Below are positions 34,012 to 34,231 of a DNA stretch of 34,231 nt, piece by piece. The stretch lies in the NCBI RefSeq assembly GCF_014192055.1, contig NZ_JACHXM010000036.1, positions 1 to 34,231 of the forward strand, in the 5' to 3' direction. Origin of the DNA: Halomonas organivorans (GTDB lineage: Bacteria > Pseudomonadota > Gammaproteobacteria > Pseudomonadales > Halomonadaceae). Position 1 is the first letter of the stretch; the number at the start of each line of letters is the position of its first letter. The position numbers and the translations under genes are program-made. A model generated the notes under the pieces. That model ran no database searches. It was not told the origin of the DNA and saw only the letters and a program-made list of their open reading frames with translations.

Positions 34012-34065
34012 TCCGGCGGTCGGCGATCCGGCGGCCGGCGACCCGGCGGCCGGCGACCCGGCGGG
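34006..34065. repeat. 15-bp tandem repeat, four copies
   Basis: Four consecutive 15-base units of the form CGGCGAYCCGGCGGC. Copies 2 to 4 differ by one or two bases; the first is more diverged and overlaps the 5S relic. It lies in non-coding sequence between the two terminator modules. Confidence 0.88.
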
Positions 34066-34150
34066 CGGTTCCCGCGACGCTCCAGGGGGACTCCCCTGGC
34101 AGCCATATCCCCTGTCGCCCAGGCATGGCCACCCAGCGTCCCGACATGAA

Positions 34151-34180
34151 AAAACCCCGAACCTGTCGGTCCGGGGTTTT
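34151..34180 (-). terminator. rrn terminator directly after 5S rRNA (module B)
   Basis: The stem AAAACCCCG-a-ACC pairs with GGT-c-CGGGGTTTT around a four-base loop; on the minus strand it ends in six T. It begins ten bases after the 5S 3' end. Confidence 0.92.
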
Positions 34181-34190
34181 CTCGGTATAG

Positions 34191-34231
34191 ATGCCTGACG
34201 ATGACCTACTCTCGCATGGGAACTCCCACAC
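34191..34231 (-). rRNA. rrf: 5S ribosomal RNA, 3' end (partial)
   Basis: The last 41 bases of a 5S rRNA, read on the minus strand. It shows the conserved loop CCCATGCGAGAGTAGG and ends in TCAGGCAT, as E. coli 5S ends in CCAGGCAT. The gene continues past the right edge, so an rrn operon must lie immediately upstream in the same orientation. Confidence 0.93.

Larger units (their letters stand above)
33632..34190. other. Gene-free region between lipoprotein gene and 5S rRNA
   Basis: 559 bases with no credible coding sequence; open frames here are GC-driven and low in complexity. The part next to the lipoprotein (33632-33760) should hold its promoter, but I see no clear sigma-70 match. The rest holds two related modules, each with an intrinsic terminator, and a 15-bp tandem repeat between them (listed separately). 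Confidence 0.7.

Noticed and set aside
33377..34198. A 273-codon plus-strand frame with GDPAAGDPAAGDP-type repeats
   Set aside because: The apparent protein repeat is just the 15-bp DNA tandem repeat translated; the frame crosses terminators and is antisense to the lipoprotein gene.

Overview
The window comes from the ribosome and RNA-polymerase gene supercluster of a GC-rich gammaproteobacterium. Gene order, protein lengths and residues match gammaproteobacteria. The mixture of features (a single uninterrupted rplK-to-rplQ cluster, tRNA-Trp directly before secE, birA-coaX upstream, a very acidic small lipoprotein) points to the Oceanospirillales/Halomonadaceae or a close relative. This genus-level placement is inference. 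Every real gene lies on the minus strand, so transcription runs from the right edge to the left edge.

In transcription order: (1) 34231-34191 is the 3' end of a 5S rRNA, so an rrn operon lies just outside. (2) 34190-33632 has no gene but holds two rrn-type terminators in duplicated modules, a relic of a second 5S 3' end and a 15-bp tandem repeat. (3) 33631-33395 encodes a small acidic lipoprotein with 11-residue repeats. (4) birA-coaX is a two-gene overlapping operon for biotin and CoA metabolism. (5) tRNA-Tyr, tRNA-Gly and tRNA-Thr follow a strong promoter and end at a terminator; the tuf copy often found after tRNA-Thr is absent. (6) tRNA-Trp-secE-nusG follows its own promoter and leads into rplKAJL, an attenuator and rpoBC. 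(7) The str operon (rpsL, rpsG, fusA, tuf) has its own promoter directly after a hairpin that follows rpoC. (8) The S10 operon (rpsJ to rpsQ) has a consensus promoter. (9) The spc operon (rplN to rpmJ, including secY) and the alpha operon (rpsM, rpsK, rpsD, rpoA, rplQ) follow. (10) A perfect-palindrome terminator closes the cluster, beyond which a 7-bp tandem repeat reaches the left edge.

The genes jointly supply both ribosomal subunits, the RNA-polymerase core (alpha, beta, beta'), elongation factors EF-Tu and EF-G, two SecYEG translocon subunits and NusG. I found no undescribed defence, mobile or biosynthetic system. The observations worth a second look are in the spacers (duplicated 5S/terminator module, tandem repeats, leaders, the missing tuf) and the acidic repeat lipoprotein.
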